A DNA stretch of 35,259 nucleotides from assembly GCA_051651645.1 (NCBI GenBank), contig JBOFSR010000091.1, forward strand, positions 1 to 35,259. The letters are read 5' to 3'. The notes beneath the pieces are model-generated. The model saw only the letters and a list, made by a program, of their open reading frames with translations, searched no databases and had not been told where the DNA came from. This document shows, piece by piece, positions 1-9,050 of the stretch (its first letter is position 1; each line of letters begins with the position of its first letter). Source of the DNA: JBOFSR01 sp051651645. Its GTDB lineage: Bacteria > Spirochaetota > Spirochaetia > Treponematales > Treponemataceae. The translations under genes were made by a program, and so were the position numbers.

Positions 1-139
1 CTTTATATATAATCTAAACCCTGAGTTAAATATTGCCCGCCGTGAAGACATTAGTTATGCAGTGTATGCAAATCCAAACAAAAAGAAAATAAAAAGATTT
101 CATATCCCAAACAGTATTATGTTTAGTCATGGGGCATAA
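1..139 (+). CDS. C-terminal end of an unrecognised protein (partial)
   Basis: An open frame enters from the left edge (first full codon at base 2) and ends with TAA at 137-139, giving 45 residues that end in FSHGA. The composition looks like ordinary coding sequence, with a basic patch NKKKIKR near the end, but I do not recognise the family. Its stop lies one base before the last base of the convergent ktrA gene, a spacing that suits two real genes meeting tail to tail. The start and most of the gene are outside the window. Confidence 0.5.
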   Translation, partial: FIYNLNPELNIARREDISYAVYANPNKKKIKRFHIPNSIMFSHGA

Positions 140-140
140 G

Positions 141-857
141 CTATTTAGTCTTATGCGGAAAAAACGACTTAAAAAAGCCACTCAAAGTATTGCTATTAAT
201 TTCTTTTTTGTTCGAGTACTGAAGGATATCTTCATCCGTGCCTGCAACTAATAAAATCATATCTTCAGTAAATTTAAAGTTTTTATTTATCACCAATTTG
301 AAATCTGGGTTTACACTGTCTCGATATGCAATCACGTTCAAGTTAAACTCTTCTCGCAACTTTGATTCAAAAAGAGTTTTGTTCAAAATATTTTCATTTA
401 TTTTTACTTCAGCAAGAGAAAGATTATCAGAAAGATGCATGTAATTAAAAATTACAGTAGAAACAAGAGTCGGAATCATTTTTTTTGCCGCTTCTTTATC
501 TGGAAAAACTACACGAGTTGCCCCAATTGCACTAAGAATCTCTCCATGGTTTTCATTATCTGCACGTGCAATAATTTTTTTTATGCCTAATTTTTTAAGA
601 TTATTTGTTGTCAAAATTGACGCTTCTATATTGTCATCTAAATCAACAATAACAGCATCAATATCTTGTGGGATTGTTTTTTTCAACACAGCATCATTAA
701 TTGAATCTGTGATATATGCATCCTTAGCCAAAGATTTATAATTATCAATGGTTGTCTGACTTCTATCAATTATAATAACTTCAGCTTGAATGTTTTGTAG
801 CTCCTCTAACATGCTGATACCAAAAGATCCGAGGCCAATAATTGCAACTTGTAGCAT
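141..857 (-). CDS. ktrA: KtrA/TrkA-type potassium uptake regulator (RCK protein)
   Basis: This is a cytoplasmic regulatory subunit that binds nucleotide and gates a KtrB/TrkH potassium channel. The 238 residues match the usual KtrA length with one RCK unit. RCK_N (about 1-120) opens with the Rossmann motif GLGSFG and has an acidic IIID at the end of strand 2. RCK_C (about 140-220) follows and ends in VAGTDEDI. The ATG is preceded by AAAGGAAA on the minus strand. No ktrB/trkH membrane subunit lies beside it in the window; the flanking genes are an unknown convergent gene and an efflux operon, so the partner is either left of the window or unlinked. Family assignment is firm. The choice between KtrA and a single-domain TrkA name is conventional. 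Confidence 0.9.
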   Translation of the reverse strand: MLQVAIIGLGSFGISMLEELQNIQAEVIIIDRSQTTIDNYKSLAKDAYITDSINDAVLKKTIPQDIDAVIVDLDDNIEASILTTNNLKKLGIKKIIARADNENHGEILSAIGATRVVFPDKEAAKKMIPTLVSTVIFNYMHLSDNLSLAEVKINENILNKTLFESKLREEFNLNVIAYRDSVNPDFKLVINKNFKFTEDMILLVAGTDEDILQYSNKKEINSNTLSGFFKSFFPHKTK

Positions 858-922
858 ACATTTTCCTTTTTTGAGATAGCAGTAAATATAACGATTTTTA
901 ATCTTTTTGTATAGATCTTGGG

Positions 923-957
923 AAAAAAAAGCTGGACGATTTACTCGCCCAGCTTTT
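923..957 (-). terminator. Rho-independent terminator of the efflux operon
   Basis: The arms AAAAGCTGG (927-935) and CCAGCTTTT (949-957) pair over 9 bp. After one mismatch, CGA/TCG extends the stem around a 5-base loop. On the minus strand it is followed by eight U (from 923-930). It lies just past the stop of the PII-like gene at 961, so it ends the tolC-mfp-rnd-PII transcript before ktrA. Confidence 0.85.
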
Positions 958-960
958 CTA

Positions 961-1437
961 TTAGTTTTCTATCTTACTTTTCATCTGTTGTAGCTGCTCT
1001 TTAACCAAGTTTAACTCATTTGTTATATTCTCTACAGCTATTTCTGCAGCAGTTTTTCTTTTTTTTGCCACAGGCTTTTTCTCACCGTCCTCCGTTTGGC
1101 TATTTGCCACAGGAGTTTTTTTAGGCTTTGGCTTAGCCACGAAAGTCGCTGTATTCCCATCAGCAGAAATACCAAAGACTTTAATTCCCTCATCAGGAAA
1201 AAGCTCTTTAATCCCCATAATAATCTTTTGGGCAAGAATAAACTGCTCTTCCTCGACATACGCGATGAGTAAAAAATTCGTTTCAGGCCACACGGTAGAC
1301 TCTAACTTACGATTATTTTTCCCTCGTCCATACACAACAGGTAGCAGAGTGTATAAAAATCCGTCAACTTTTGTTTCAAGGCTATTAATGATATCTTCTT
1401 GAACCGATGCATTTGCAATTATTTCCATTCTAATCAT
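961..1437 (-). CDS. PII-like (ferredoxin-fold) protein of an RND efflux operon
   Basis: The 158-residue soluble protein is the last gene of the efflux operon. Residues 1-100 read like a GlnB/CutA-type alpha-beta fold: EIIANASVQEDI, a YTLLPVVYGRGKNNRK segment similar to a PII T-loop region, and a VWPETNFLLIAYV strand. The last 55 residues are Lys/Pro/Ala-rich and then form a predicted coiled coil (ITNELNLVKEQLQQMKSKI). Its ATG overlaps the RND stop as ATGA (1434-1437), which points to translational coupling. GGAGG lies 7 bases upstream and supports the first Met over Met4. PII-like genes beside heavy-metal or drug RND pumps are known, with sensing roles proposed. Here the ligand and partner are unknown, and the fold call is by motif only. 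Confidence 0.65.
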   Translation of the reverse strand: MIRMEIIANASVQEDIINSLETKVDGFLYTLLPVVYGRGKNNRKLESTVWPETNFLLIAYVEEEQFILAQKIIMGIKELFPDEGIKVFGISADGNTATFVAKPKPKKTPVANSQTEDGEKKPVAKKRKTAAEIAVENITNELNLVKEQLQQMKSKIEN

Positions 1438-4400
1438 ACTTGAGCCTCCAATTGATTTGTTTTAATTTTTTTTACTCGTTTTTTATTCATCAATGAGTAC
1501 ACAACAGGAACGAACAACAAGGTGATAAAAGTACTAGAAATCAATCCGCCAACAACCGTCATTCCAATAGGAGCGATCATCGCAGCAGCACCGTCGGTTG
1601 CAAAACAAAGCGGCAACATTCCAAAAATCGTTGTAAAAGTCGACATTAAAACAGGGCGAAGTCGTGAAATACCTGCTTGCAAACAAGCTTCGTCTACCTC
1701 AACGCCACGTCCAACTAAAAGATTTGTATAGTCAACAAGGATAATTCCGTTATTAACAACAACACCAATCAACATGATAATACCAATCATACTTGTCATT
1801 GACAGACTTTGGCGTGTTAAAACGTGAATTAAAATAACGCCAATAATCAACAACGGAATGGTTAAAAGATTGATTAATGGATCTTTGAAAGACTCATACG
1901 TTCCTGCCATAACACCAAAAACCAAAAAGATTGCAAGAAGGAAAATCAGCAAGTAAATATTTGTTTGCTCACTTGTCTCTCTGGCAACGCCCTCATGCGT
2001 GTATGAAACGCCGTCAGGTAAAACCATGTTTGCTCTAATTGCCGCATCAATTACTTTTTCAAGTTCAGTAGGAGTTGCGTTATTGAGGGCATCCGCAGTA
2101 ATGTGAATAATACGCGTTTGATCTTCACGGTTAATATCAACAGGCCCAAGTCCCTTTGCTATGTGAGCAAAGTTTGCAACTGCAACACGGCCATTAGTTC
2201 CGTTTACAAAAATATTTTCAAGGTCAGTCGTTTCTTTTCTGTCTTCTGGCTGATACATAACAACGATGTCAAACTCTTTTCCATCAGCACGATAAATACT
2301 TGCCGTTGTGCCATCAATAGCAGCGTTAATTTCATTTGCCGTTGCAGAAACGCTTACACCGAATGAATATGCTCGCTCTCGGTCAATAACAACCTCAATT
2401 TGCGGAAGTCCATCAGTCATATCAATTGAGGACTCAGAGATATCTTCAATGTCTTTGAGAATTTCTTGGATATCACGAGCCGTGCTCATTGCAGCGGGTA
2501 AGTCATCAGAGCGAATGGCAATGTCGACGTCAGAGCCGCCCCAGCTTCCGCGTTGTCCTTGACTAAAGCTAAATGTTGCAGAAGGAAAGTCATCAAAGTA
2601 GGTACGAAGTTTTGCTTTAATTGTCTCAGATGTATCAATTTGTTCAGCAGCACTTGGCAACTGAATGGTGATTATTCCTTTATTTGTCGCGTCATTTGAC
2701 ATAAAGCCGCCTGAAGATCCAACAGTTAAAATAAGCGTTTTATAGCCTTTAACATCATTTTCAATAAGGCCAGAAAGCTGATACATCATCGTTCGAGTAT
2801 CGTCAAGTGTCGTTCCTAAGGGAAGTTCAATGTTTAGCTCAACGGATTCTTCATTTGTTGGTGGCATAAAAACAACTTTTAACTGGAAGGCTGCAAGCAC
2901 AATACTTGCAAACAAGGTGCCAACAACAATAAGCGTTGTAAGGGCACGGTGCTTCAACGTAAGATTTAATCCTGTCGTAAAAAGATTAGTAATTGAATCC
3001 ATAATGCCTTCGCCAAAGCCATCGAGCTTTTTGAGCAAAGGATTTTTAATCGGGTTTTCTTTTGGATTATTAAGTGGTAAAAAATGCCCTGCCAAAACAG
3101 GAACAAGAAGGACTGCAACAAAAAGGCTTGAAAGCAAGGCAATACAAATGGTAAAAATCATGTCTTGAAACATTTGCCCCATAATGCCTAATTCTTTTTT
3201 GAAAATAATGAAAGGAAGAAAAACACAAAGCGTTGTCATATTTCCTGAAAAAACGGAGATAAAAACTTCTTTTGCTCCAAGCATTGCCGCCGTTTTAACC
3301 TTTGCACCCCGCATACGATACGTAAAAATATTCTCCAAAATAACGATTGCCGCATCAACAACCATTCCCAGCCCCAAAATAAGACCAGTCATTGTCATCA
3401 TGTTAAGGGTGATTCCTGCAAAGTTCATAAAAATGAGCGTAATAATAATAGAAGCTGGAACGGCAACACCAATAATTACCGTACTTTTAAGGCTTCGCAA
3501 GAAAAGAAAAAGAATCAACATGGCAAGTAAAATTCCTTGCAAACCAGATTCCACCAAAAGATTAATCGTATCTCGAATTTCTGTTGTATTGTCAGAAATC
3601 AACTCAAGTCGCACATCAGAGGGAAGCGTTTCTTGCACTTCCTGCATTTTTTTGTAGACGGCATCAGCTACCGCAACGGAATTCGTTCCACTTTGCTTGG
3701 TAATACTAATGTACACGCCTGGCTCGCCATTAATATAAACGGCCGTATCTTCATCCTCATAGCCCAAAAAGGCAGTACCCAAGTCACTCACCTTAACAGG
3801 ATAGCTATTTTTTACGCCAACAACTGTATTTGAAACCTCATCAACATTTGCATACTCACCTGTTGTCCGAATAAGATAATTCCGTGAGGAATCAGTAATT
3901 TTACCACCGCCAAGCTCCAAGTTTTGTGCTGAAATTGACTGAGCAACGCCTGTAAGTGTTTGATTATAGGCATCAAGACGATTTTGTGAAACTTCAACAC
4001 GAACAATTTGCTCTCGCCCACCAGAAATACTTGCCTGAGCTACACCAACGGTTTGCTCCATTCGGTCAACAATAAAATCGTCTGCAATTTGACGCAAATC
4101 ATCAGCAGAGCGATTTCCCCGAACCGCAATTCTCATAATTGGTCGAGAGTTTGCATCAATTTTAAAAATATTTGGACTGTCAGCCTCATCAGGCAGGTGT
4201 CGTTTTACGCGATCTATTTTATCACGGATTTCATTATTGGCAACGTCTAAGTCCGTGCCGTATTCAAACTCCATCATAACACGCGATTGGCCTTCAGAAG
4301 AAACCGATTTCATTTGTTTTAAGCCGCTCACACTAACCAAGCCACTTTCTAGTATTTTTGTTACCGATTTTTCAACCGACTCTGGCCCTGCGTTATCATA

Positions 4401-4550
4401 TTCTGTACTAACAATGATGTAAGGAAAATCAACGTCTGGATACAAGTCTATTGCAATATTTCCCATAGTCATAACGCCGATAATTGCAAGTAATACAAAT
4501 ATCATTAATATCAGTACAGGATGTTGCACTGTACTTTTGGCTATACTCAT
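1434..4550 (-). CDS. RND family efflux pump, inner membrane subunit (AcrB/SwrC-like)
   Basis: This 1038-residue proton-driven exporter is the inner-membrane engine of a tripartite pump. It shows the usual twofold RND layout: TM1 (about 12-32), periplasmic porter loop, TM2-6 (about 335-500), TM7 (about 545-565), second porter loop, TM8-12 (about 870-1025). TM4 carries GMVVDAAIVILEN with one central Asp, where AcrB has a DD pair. TM10 has GVVVNNGIILVDY, with Asn where AcrB has the relay Lys. This pattern is typical of the SwrC/HAE-1-like branch found in Firmicutes and spirochaetes, not of CusA metal pumps, but the substrate cannot be read from sequence. The start is set by AAGGAG 6 bases upstream. 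The gene lies 24 bases after the fusion-protein gene. Confidence 0.95.
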   Translation of the reverse strand: MSIAKSTVQHPVLILMIFVLLAIIGVMTMGNIAIDLYPDVDFPYIIVSTEYDNAGPESVEKSVTKILESGLVSVSGLKQMKSVSSEGQSRVMMEFEYGTDLDVANNEIRDKIDRVKRHLPDEADSPNIFKIDANSRPIMRIAVRGNRSADDLRQIADDFIVDRMEQTVGVAQASISGGREQIVRVEVSQNRLDAYNQTLTGVAQSISAQNLELGGGKITDSSRNYLIRTTGEYANVDEVSNTVVGVKNSYPVKVSDLGTAFLGYEDEDTAVYINGEPGVYISITKQSGTNSVAVADAVYKKMQEVQETLPSDVRLELISDNTTEIRDTINLLVESGLQGILLAMLILFLFLRSLKSTVIIGVAVPASIIITLIFMNFAGITLNMMTMTGLILGLGMVVDAAIVILENIFTYRMRGAKVKTAAMLGAKEVFISVFSGNMTTLCVFLPFIIFKKELGIMGQMFQDMIFTICIALLSSLFVAVLLVPVLAGHFLPLNNPKENPIKNPLLKKLDGFGEGIMDSITNLFTTGLNLTLKHRALTTLIVVGTLFASIVLAAFQLKVVFMPPTNEESVELNIELPLGTTLDDTRTMMYQLSGLIENDVKGYKTLILTVGSSGGFMSNDATNKGIITIQLPSAAEQIDTSETIKAKLRTYFDDFPSATFSFSQGQRGSWGGSDVDIAIRSDDLPAAMSTARDIQEILKDIEDISESSIDMTDGLPQIEVVIDRERAYSFGVSVSATANEINAAIDGTTASIYRADGKEFDIVVMYQPEDRKETTDLENIFVNGTNGRVAVANFAHIAKGLGPVDINREDQTRIIHITADALNNATPTELEKVIDAAIRANMVLPDGVSYTHEGVARETSEQTNIYLLIFLLAIFLVFGVMAGTYESFKDPLINLLTIPLLIIGVILIHVLTRQSLSMTSMIGIIMLIGVVVNNGIILVDYTNLLVGRGVEVDEACLQAGISRLRPVLMSTFTTIFGMLPLCFATDGAAAMIAPIGMTVVGGLISSTFITLLFVPVVYSLMNKKRVKKIKTNQLEAQV

Positions 4551-4574
4551 ATAAACTCCTTAGTTTTCGTAATT

Positions 4575-5492
4575 TTAGTTTGTGCTATTGCTTGTATTTG
4601 TAACAACTTCTTGGACTTTAGCACCATCCGTTAATACTTGTTGCCCTTGCACAATAACCTTATCGCCACTGGTAATTCCTTCAAGAATTTGAATATCGTT
4701 TCCAGCCGTTGCACCAATTTTTACCGCCCTTCTCGTTACGGTACTGTCATCATTTGCAACAAAAACATAATTCTCGCCATAGCTAACAACAATTGCCGAT
4801 GATGGAATTGTAATTGCGTTTTCAATCGTTTGCGTGTACAGTCTAATTTTTGCATACATTCCCGCATTAATCCGTGGGTCTGTCTTATCAAGCTCAAAGT
4901 GAATTTGCTTTGTTCGTGACGTTGCATCTACAACAGGAGAAACACGCACAACCGTAATCGCAAACTCTTCATTCGGATACGCCTCAACTTTAAGAATTGC
5001 ATCCAAGCCTGTTTTTAACACGCCAATATATCTTTCTGGAATATAAGAACTTATTTGCAAGTTATCAGTATCGCCAATGGTTACCACAGGATTATTTACG
5101 CTAACTGTTGTTCCGATTTGAAGAGGCACAGAGGCAATTGCACCGCTAATTGGAGCATACACAGGACTTCTTGCAAAACGAGCACCAGGAGTTGACGGAT
5201 CAACTTCAGCAATAACCTGCCCTTTTCGTACGCGAGAGCCTAATACCACTGACAAACTGATGAGTTTTCCACCCATATCAGGATAAACTTCAATTTGCTT
5301 TGCAGCCTCAACATTACCATTTGTATCAATGTATGTTCTCAAATCCTTTGTTTCAGCCACAGCTGTTCGAACAGAAAAAATCATCTCATCGGCACTCGCC
5401 GTTCCTTTCCCTCGTTTTCCACCGCCACAAGATGTAAAAAGCACGATGGCTACGGTTAGCCCCAAAAATAATCTTAAATATGTTGTTTTCAT
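4575..5492 (-). CDS. RND efflux membrane fusion lipoprotein (HlyD/AcrA family)
   Basis: This periplasmic adaptor links the RND pump to the TolC-like channel. The 305 residues begin with a lipoprotein signal (MKTTYLRLFLGLTVAIVLF, lipobox LFTSC), so it is probably anchored by a lipidated Cys22. A biotinyl/lipoyl-like domain is split around a very short hairpin. The first half contains GNVEAAKQIEVYPDMGG and KGQVIAEVDP; the second is APISGAIASVPLQIGTTV. A beta-barrel domain follows (about 150-230, with SRTKQIHFELD), then a C-terminal membrane-proximal domain ending LTDGAKVQEV. It is shorter than AcrA (about 370 residues) because the alpha-hairpin is nearly absent. CAGGAG precedes the ATG. Intergenic gaps to its operon neighbours are about 25 bases. 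Confidence 0.93.
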   Translation of the reverse strand: MKTTYLRLFLGLTVAIVLFTSCGGGKRGKGTASADEMIFSVRTAVAETKDLRTYIDTNGNVEAAKQIEVYPDMGGKLISLSVVLGSRVRKGQVIAEVDPSTPGARFARSPVYAPISGAIASVPLQIGTTVSVNNPVVTIGDTDNLQISSYIPERYIGVLKTGLDAILKVEAYPNEEFAITVVRVSPVVDATSRTKQIHFELDKTDPRINAGMYAKIRLYTQTIENAITIPSSAIVVSYGENYVFVANDDSTVTRRAVKIGATAGNDIQILEGITSGDKVIVQGQQVLTDGAKVQEVVTNTSNSTN

Positions 5493-5518
5493 ATTAACTC
5501 CTGTAAAATTGATTTTTT

Positions 5519-6823
5519 CTATTTTCGTAGTTCGCCAAAGGGAACGTTTAATTCATGTTCTAGGTCAAGAATATTTGAAATTAAGGTATAGCCTTCAGAA
5601 AGAAGATTTACTTCAGCCTCTAAAAGCGACTCTGATGATGTTTGTAATGCAAGCAAGTCTTTTGCTCCACGATTGTAGGCATCGAGCGTCATTTGATAGC
5701 TTTTTTTTGCAAGCTCAACATTAGCCTTTTTGCTTTCAATCAATGCTTGAGACTGCAGAATACTTCGCATATACGAAGAAGTCTTTACTTCAAAATTAAT
5801 ATATTCATCCTCAAGTTGAAGCGTTGTTTTTTTCACCGCATCTTTGGCAGTTCCGACAAGCTCCATTTCAGAAGACCACGGCAAAAGCTTATCAATTGCA
5901 AGCGACAAAGAGGCAGACAACTGACCACTATCAGTCCATTTATCGCTTATTGTACGATTTGTAGCCGCAGGATTATAGCCCCACCCTACAGAAAGCGTTG
6001 GTAAAAAAAGATTAGCCGTTGCAGCACTTCGGGCAAACTTTGCGGTTTTTAATGCTTGCTCCAAAGAAATAATAGTAAGACTTTTTCTACCAACAATCTC
6101 TTCTTCGGTAATTTGTCGTAAATCAAAAACGGACTCAAGTCGCCCATTTAACTCTACCTCAGAAGCAAGGGGAACGCCAATTAATTGCTTAAAATTCTGC
6201 ATATTATTATCATATTGAATCATTGCAGAAAGAACAGCGGGCTTAAGGTTTTCATAATTAACTTGTGATTGCAACATATCAAGCTCAGAAACGCGACCCT
6301 CTCGGTATCGAGCGGTTGCTTGATCATATTGTTTTTTTGAAATATCTAAATTGCGTTTTTGTGTGTCAACATAGCGATCTTGATACAATAGAAGAAAAAA
6401 AGCTTTACGCACAGAAAGTTCAATTGATCGAACAGAAGCCGTGTAAGTAATTTTTCCACTTTCATACTCTAGCCGTGTTTGATGAATATTGGTAAATAAG
6501 GTTGGGTACAGGCTAAAACCAATATTTCCTGTAAAGTTAGTTGAATAATCATAGGTTACTTTTTCATTTGGAGAGGCAAACCCTGCTCCAATGCTTAAGG
6601 TTGGACTTAATCCGCCCCAAGAATTCCTGCTGCTGCGTTTTAATGCATTTAAATCGATTTTTGAGCGCTCAATAGAAAGATTATTCTCAATTGCCATATC
6701 AACAGCATCTTGAACCGTAATAATAGCTTTTTCAGGTTCAGGAGAACTCGTCATTTCCTCTTGTGCATTTACAGCAAATAACATGCTTATACATATGCTG
6801 AAAAAAAAATATTGCTTTTTCAT
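5519..6823 (-). CDS. TolC-like outer membrane efflux protein
   Basis: The first gene of the efflux operon encodes the outer-membrane exit duct. The 434 residues start with a Sec signal (MKKQYFFFSICISMLFAVNA, predicted cut before QEE). They then carry two outer-membrane-efflux repeats (about 35-215 and 235-425) rich in long amphipathic helices. Typical TolC-family features are TVQDAVDMAIENNLSIERSKIDL, SELDMLQSQVNYEN at the helix turn of repeat 1, and the equivalent AYNRGAKDLLALQTS of repeat 2. GGAGG lies about 12 bases upstream of the ATG, a little long. A consensus-type promoter lies directly upstream (6845-6873). Confidence 0.92.
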   Translation of the reverse strand: MKKQYFFFSICISMLFAVNAQEEMTSSPEPEKAIITVQDAVDMAIENNLSIERSKIDLNALKRSSRNSWGGLSPTLSIGAGFASPNEKVTYDYSTNFTGNIGFSLYPTLFTNIHQTRLEYESGKITYTASVRSIELSVRKAFFLLLYQDRYVDTQKRNLDISKKQYDQATARYREGRVSELDMLQSQVNYENLKPAVLSAMIQYDNNMQNFKQLIGVPLASEVELNGRLESVFDLRQITEEEIVGRKSLTIISLEQALKTAKFARSAATANLFLPTLSVGWGYNPAATNRTISDKWTDSGQLSASLSLAIDKLLPWSSEMELVGTAKDAVKKTTLQLEDEYINFEVKTSSYMRSILQSQALIESKKANVELAKKSYQMTLDAYNRGAKDLLALQTSSESLLEAEVNLLSEGYTLISNILDLEHELNVPFGELRK

Positions 6824-6844
6824 AAAAAGTAAAAACCTCCATAA

Positions 6845-6873
6845 GTAATATGAAGATTAGTATATCGTGTCAA
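6845..6873 (-). promoter_or_regulatory. sigma70-type promoter of the efflux operon
   Basis: On the minus strand the sequence is TTGACA (6868-6873), a 17-base spacer, then TATTAC (6845-6850). The -35 matches the consensus fully and the -10 matches 4 of 6. The expected start falls just before the GGAGG of the tolC-like gene, giving a very short leader. No operator dyad stands out. Confidence 0.65.
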
Positions 6874-6897
6874 TATTGAAATAACCTTGAAATCAGA

Positions 6898-6922
6898 AAA
6901 AATTAAGAGTTTTTTAATTCTT
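6898..6922 (-). terminator. Possible AT-only terminator after uvrB
   Basis: On the minus strand AAGAATTAA pairs with TTAATTTTT (one G-U pair) around a 7-base loop and runs into U residues. It lies 44 bases past the uvrB stop. The stem is weak because it has almost no GC. A second small hairpin CCTTTA-TG-TAAAGG lies nearer the stop (about 6950). Confidence 0.35.
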
Positions 6923-6965
6923 TTACAAGCTTTACTGCTCGTGCGCCTTTACATAAAGGGGATTG

Positions 6966-8966
6966 TTACTTTTTTTCACTGCCAAATTGCTTTTTAATTT
7001 CTTCAATTTCATCACGAATGGCGGCAGCTTGCTCATATTGCAAAAGCTCTGCATGCTCAGTCATTTGTTTTTTGAGGGCAGCTAAAAGTTTATTGCGTTG
7101 CTTTGGAATAAACAAGTTAAAGCTATTTTTAAGACTTTGCGTTTCAATGCGTACCGCCTCTTTTTTCTCTTCACTTTGGCGAACCAAAATATCCTCAATT
7201 GCTTTATTTACCGTTGTAGGAGTAATGCCATGCTCTTCATTGTAGGCAATTTGAACGGCTCTGCGATGCTCTGTTTCTGCAATCGAGTCTTTCATTGCAG
7301 GGCTTATTTTATCCGCATACATGACAACTTTTCCGTTTTGATTACGTGCGGCTCGTCCAATAATCTGAATAAGGCTGGTTGCAGAGCGCAAAAATCCGAT
7401 TTTATCAGCATCTAGGATTGCAATAAAAGACACTTCTGGCAAATCAATTCCTTCACGCAAAAGATTAATGCCTATCAAAACATCAAACTCACCAGTTCGC
7501 AATCCTTTAAGGATTTCTACTCGCTCAATGGTTTCAATTTCGCTGTGGATATACTTAACTTTTAAGCCAAGCCCTGTCAAATAATCGGTCAAATCCTCAG
7601 CCATTTTTTTTGTCAGCGTTAAAAGAAGACAGCGCTCATTTTGACGAATTCGTTCTTTTATCTCTTTATAAATGTCTTCAATCTGCCCTTCAGAGGGGCG
7701 AACTTCAACAAGCGGATCAAGCAATCCTGTGGGACGAATGAGCTGCTCAACAATCTGAGAGCTTTTTTGCACCTCATTTTCTCGCGGTGTTGCCGAAACA
7801 AAAATGGTTTGATTCAACAGTGTTTCAAACTCGCCAAATTTTAGCGGTCGATTATCGAGTGCGGAGGGAAGTCGAAAGCCAAAATCAATGAGGTTTTGCT
7901 TGCGGCTGCGATCGCCTTCATACATTGCACCAATTTGCGAAACCGTAACATGCGATTCATCAATCATGCAGCAAAAATCCTTGGGAAAATAGTGCAACAA
8001 GGTTGCAGGTGGCTCGCCTTTTTTTCGGTTGGCGATAGGCGCTGAGTAGTTTTCGATTCCTGAGCAATACCCCATTTCATTAATCATTTCAAGGTCGTAA
8101 TTAACGCGTGTTTTAAGTCTCTGTGCTTCAAAGCCCTTCCCTGTGCTTTCTAAAAAGGAAAGGCGTTCTTCAAGCTCTAAGCGAATACGCTCGGTTGCAA
8201 TTTGCAGCATATCCTGCGGAACAACAAAGTGCTTTGCAGGATAAATCGTTGTCTCATCAAGCTCTTCAGAAATCTCACCAGAGACAGGATTAAAACGCCG
8301 AATACGCACAATCTCTTCCCAGTCAAGTTCAATGCGATACGCCTCTTCCATGTAAGCGGGAAAAACCTCCAAAACATCGCCTCGAATACGAAAGCGTCCT
8401 CGCTCCAAAATCGCATCATTTCGCTCATACTGCAAATTGATTAAAAGCTGGGCAAATTTGCTCGGAGAAAGATTTTCCCCCCGCTCAAAGTGAATCCGCA
8501 TATCATGATACATTTCGGGCATTCCCAAGCCGTAAATACAAGAAACGGTGGCAACAACAATAACATCACGGCGCTCCATGAGACTATACGTCGCTCCCAA
8601 ACGCAGGCGGTCAATTTCATCATTAATTGAGGCATCTTTTTCAATATATAAATCGCGTGCTGGAACGTAGGCTTCAGGCTGGTAATAATCGTAGTAGGAG
8701 ACAAAGTATTCAACCGCATTATTAGGAAAAAAGCTTTTAAACTCGCGGTAAAGCTGTGCCGACAAGGTTTTATTGTGGCTTATAATCAGCGTGGGTTTTT
8801 GAATTGCTTCAATAATCTTTGCCATGGTAAAGGTTTTGCCAGAGCCTGTAACGCCTTTGAGGGTTTGATATTTATCGCCACGCAAAAATCCTTCTACCAA
8901 AGAATTAATAGCGGTAGGCTGATCTCCTGCGGGCTGGTACGGTGATACTACTTTGAACGGTCGCAT
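6966..8966 (-). CDS. uvrB: UvrABC system protein B (excision nuclease subunit)
   Basis: UvrB is the helicase-like damage-verifying subunit of nucleotide excision repair. It receives DNA from UvrA and recruits UvrC. In order: Walker A GVTGSGKTFT; the beta-hairpin region YYDYYQPEAYVP that clamps the DNA strand; the DEAD-box variant IDESH; motif VI QIIGRAARN; and a C-terminal UVR domain (EQAAAIRDEIEEIKKQ) for UvrC contact. The 666 residues match the family. An ATG six codons further upstream (8984) is in frame, but family members begin at the MRPFKVVSP equivalent, so I chose 8966. Neither start has a clear Shine-Dalgarno sequence. TATATT just upstream could make the second start nearly leaderless. 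It follows sua5 by 66-84 bases on the same strand. Confidence 0.97.
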   Translation of the reverse strand: MRPFKVVSPYQPAGDQPTAINSLVEGFLRGDKYQTLKGVTGSGKTFTMAKIIEAIQKPTLIISHNKTLSAQLYREFKSFFPNNAVEYFVSYYDYYQPEAYVPARDLYIEKDASINDEIDRLRLGATYSLMERRDVIVVATVSCIYGLGMPEMYHDMRIHFERGENLSPSKFAQLLINLQYERNDAILERGRFRIRGDVLEVFPAYMEEAYRIELDWEEIVRIRRFNPVSGEISEELDETTIYPAKHFVVPQDMLQIATERIRLELEERLSFLESTGKGFEAQRLKTRVNYDLEMINEMGYCSGIENYSAPIANRKKGEPPATLLHYFPKDFCCMIDESHVTVSQIGAMYEGDRSRKQNLIDFGFRLPSALDNRPLKFGEFETLLNQTIFVSATPRENEVQKSSQIVEQLIRPTGLLDPLVEVRPSEGQIEDIYKEIKERIRQNERCLLLTLTKKMAEDLTDYLTGLGLKVKYIHSEIETIERVEILKGLRTGEFDVLIGINLLREGIDLPEVSFIAILDADKIGFLRSATSLIQIIGRAARNQNGKVVMYADKISPAMKDSIAETEHRRAVQIAYNEEHGITPTTVNKAIEDILVRQSEEKKEAVRIETQSLKNSFNLFIPKQRNKLLAALKKQMTEHAELLQYEQAAAIRDEIEEIKKQFGSEKK

Positions 8967-9050
8967 ACAAAAAATATAGCACATTTACCCACAAAAAAAA
9001 AGGTATTTTTATGTATAATAGCTGACAGGCAAAACAAAAATATCTTTTAA

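Noticed and set aside
3184..3657. Plus-strand 157-codon open frame opposite the RND gene
   Set aside because: Antisense shadow of a clearly conserved coding sequence; repetitive composition with no domain or ribosome site.
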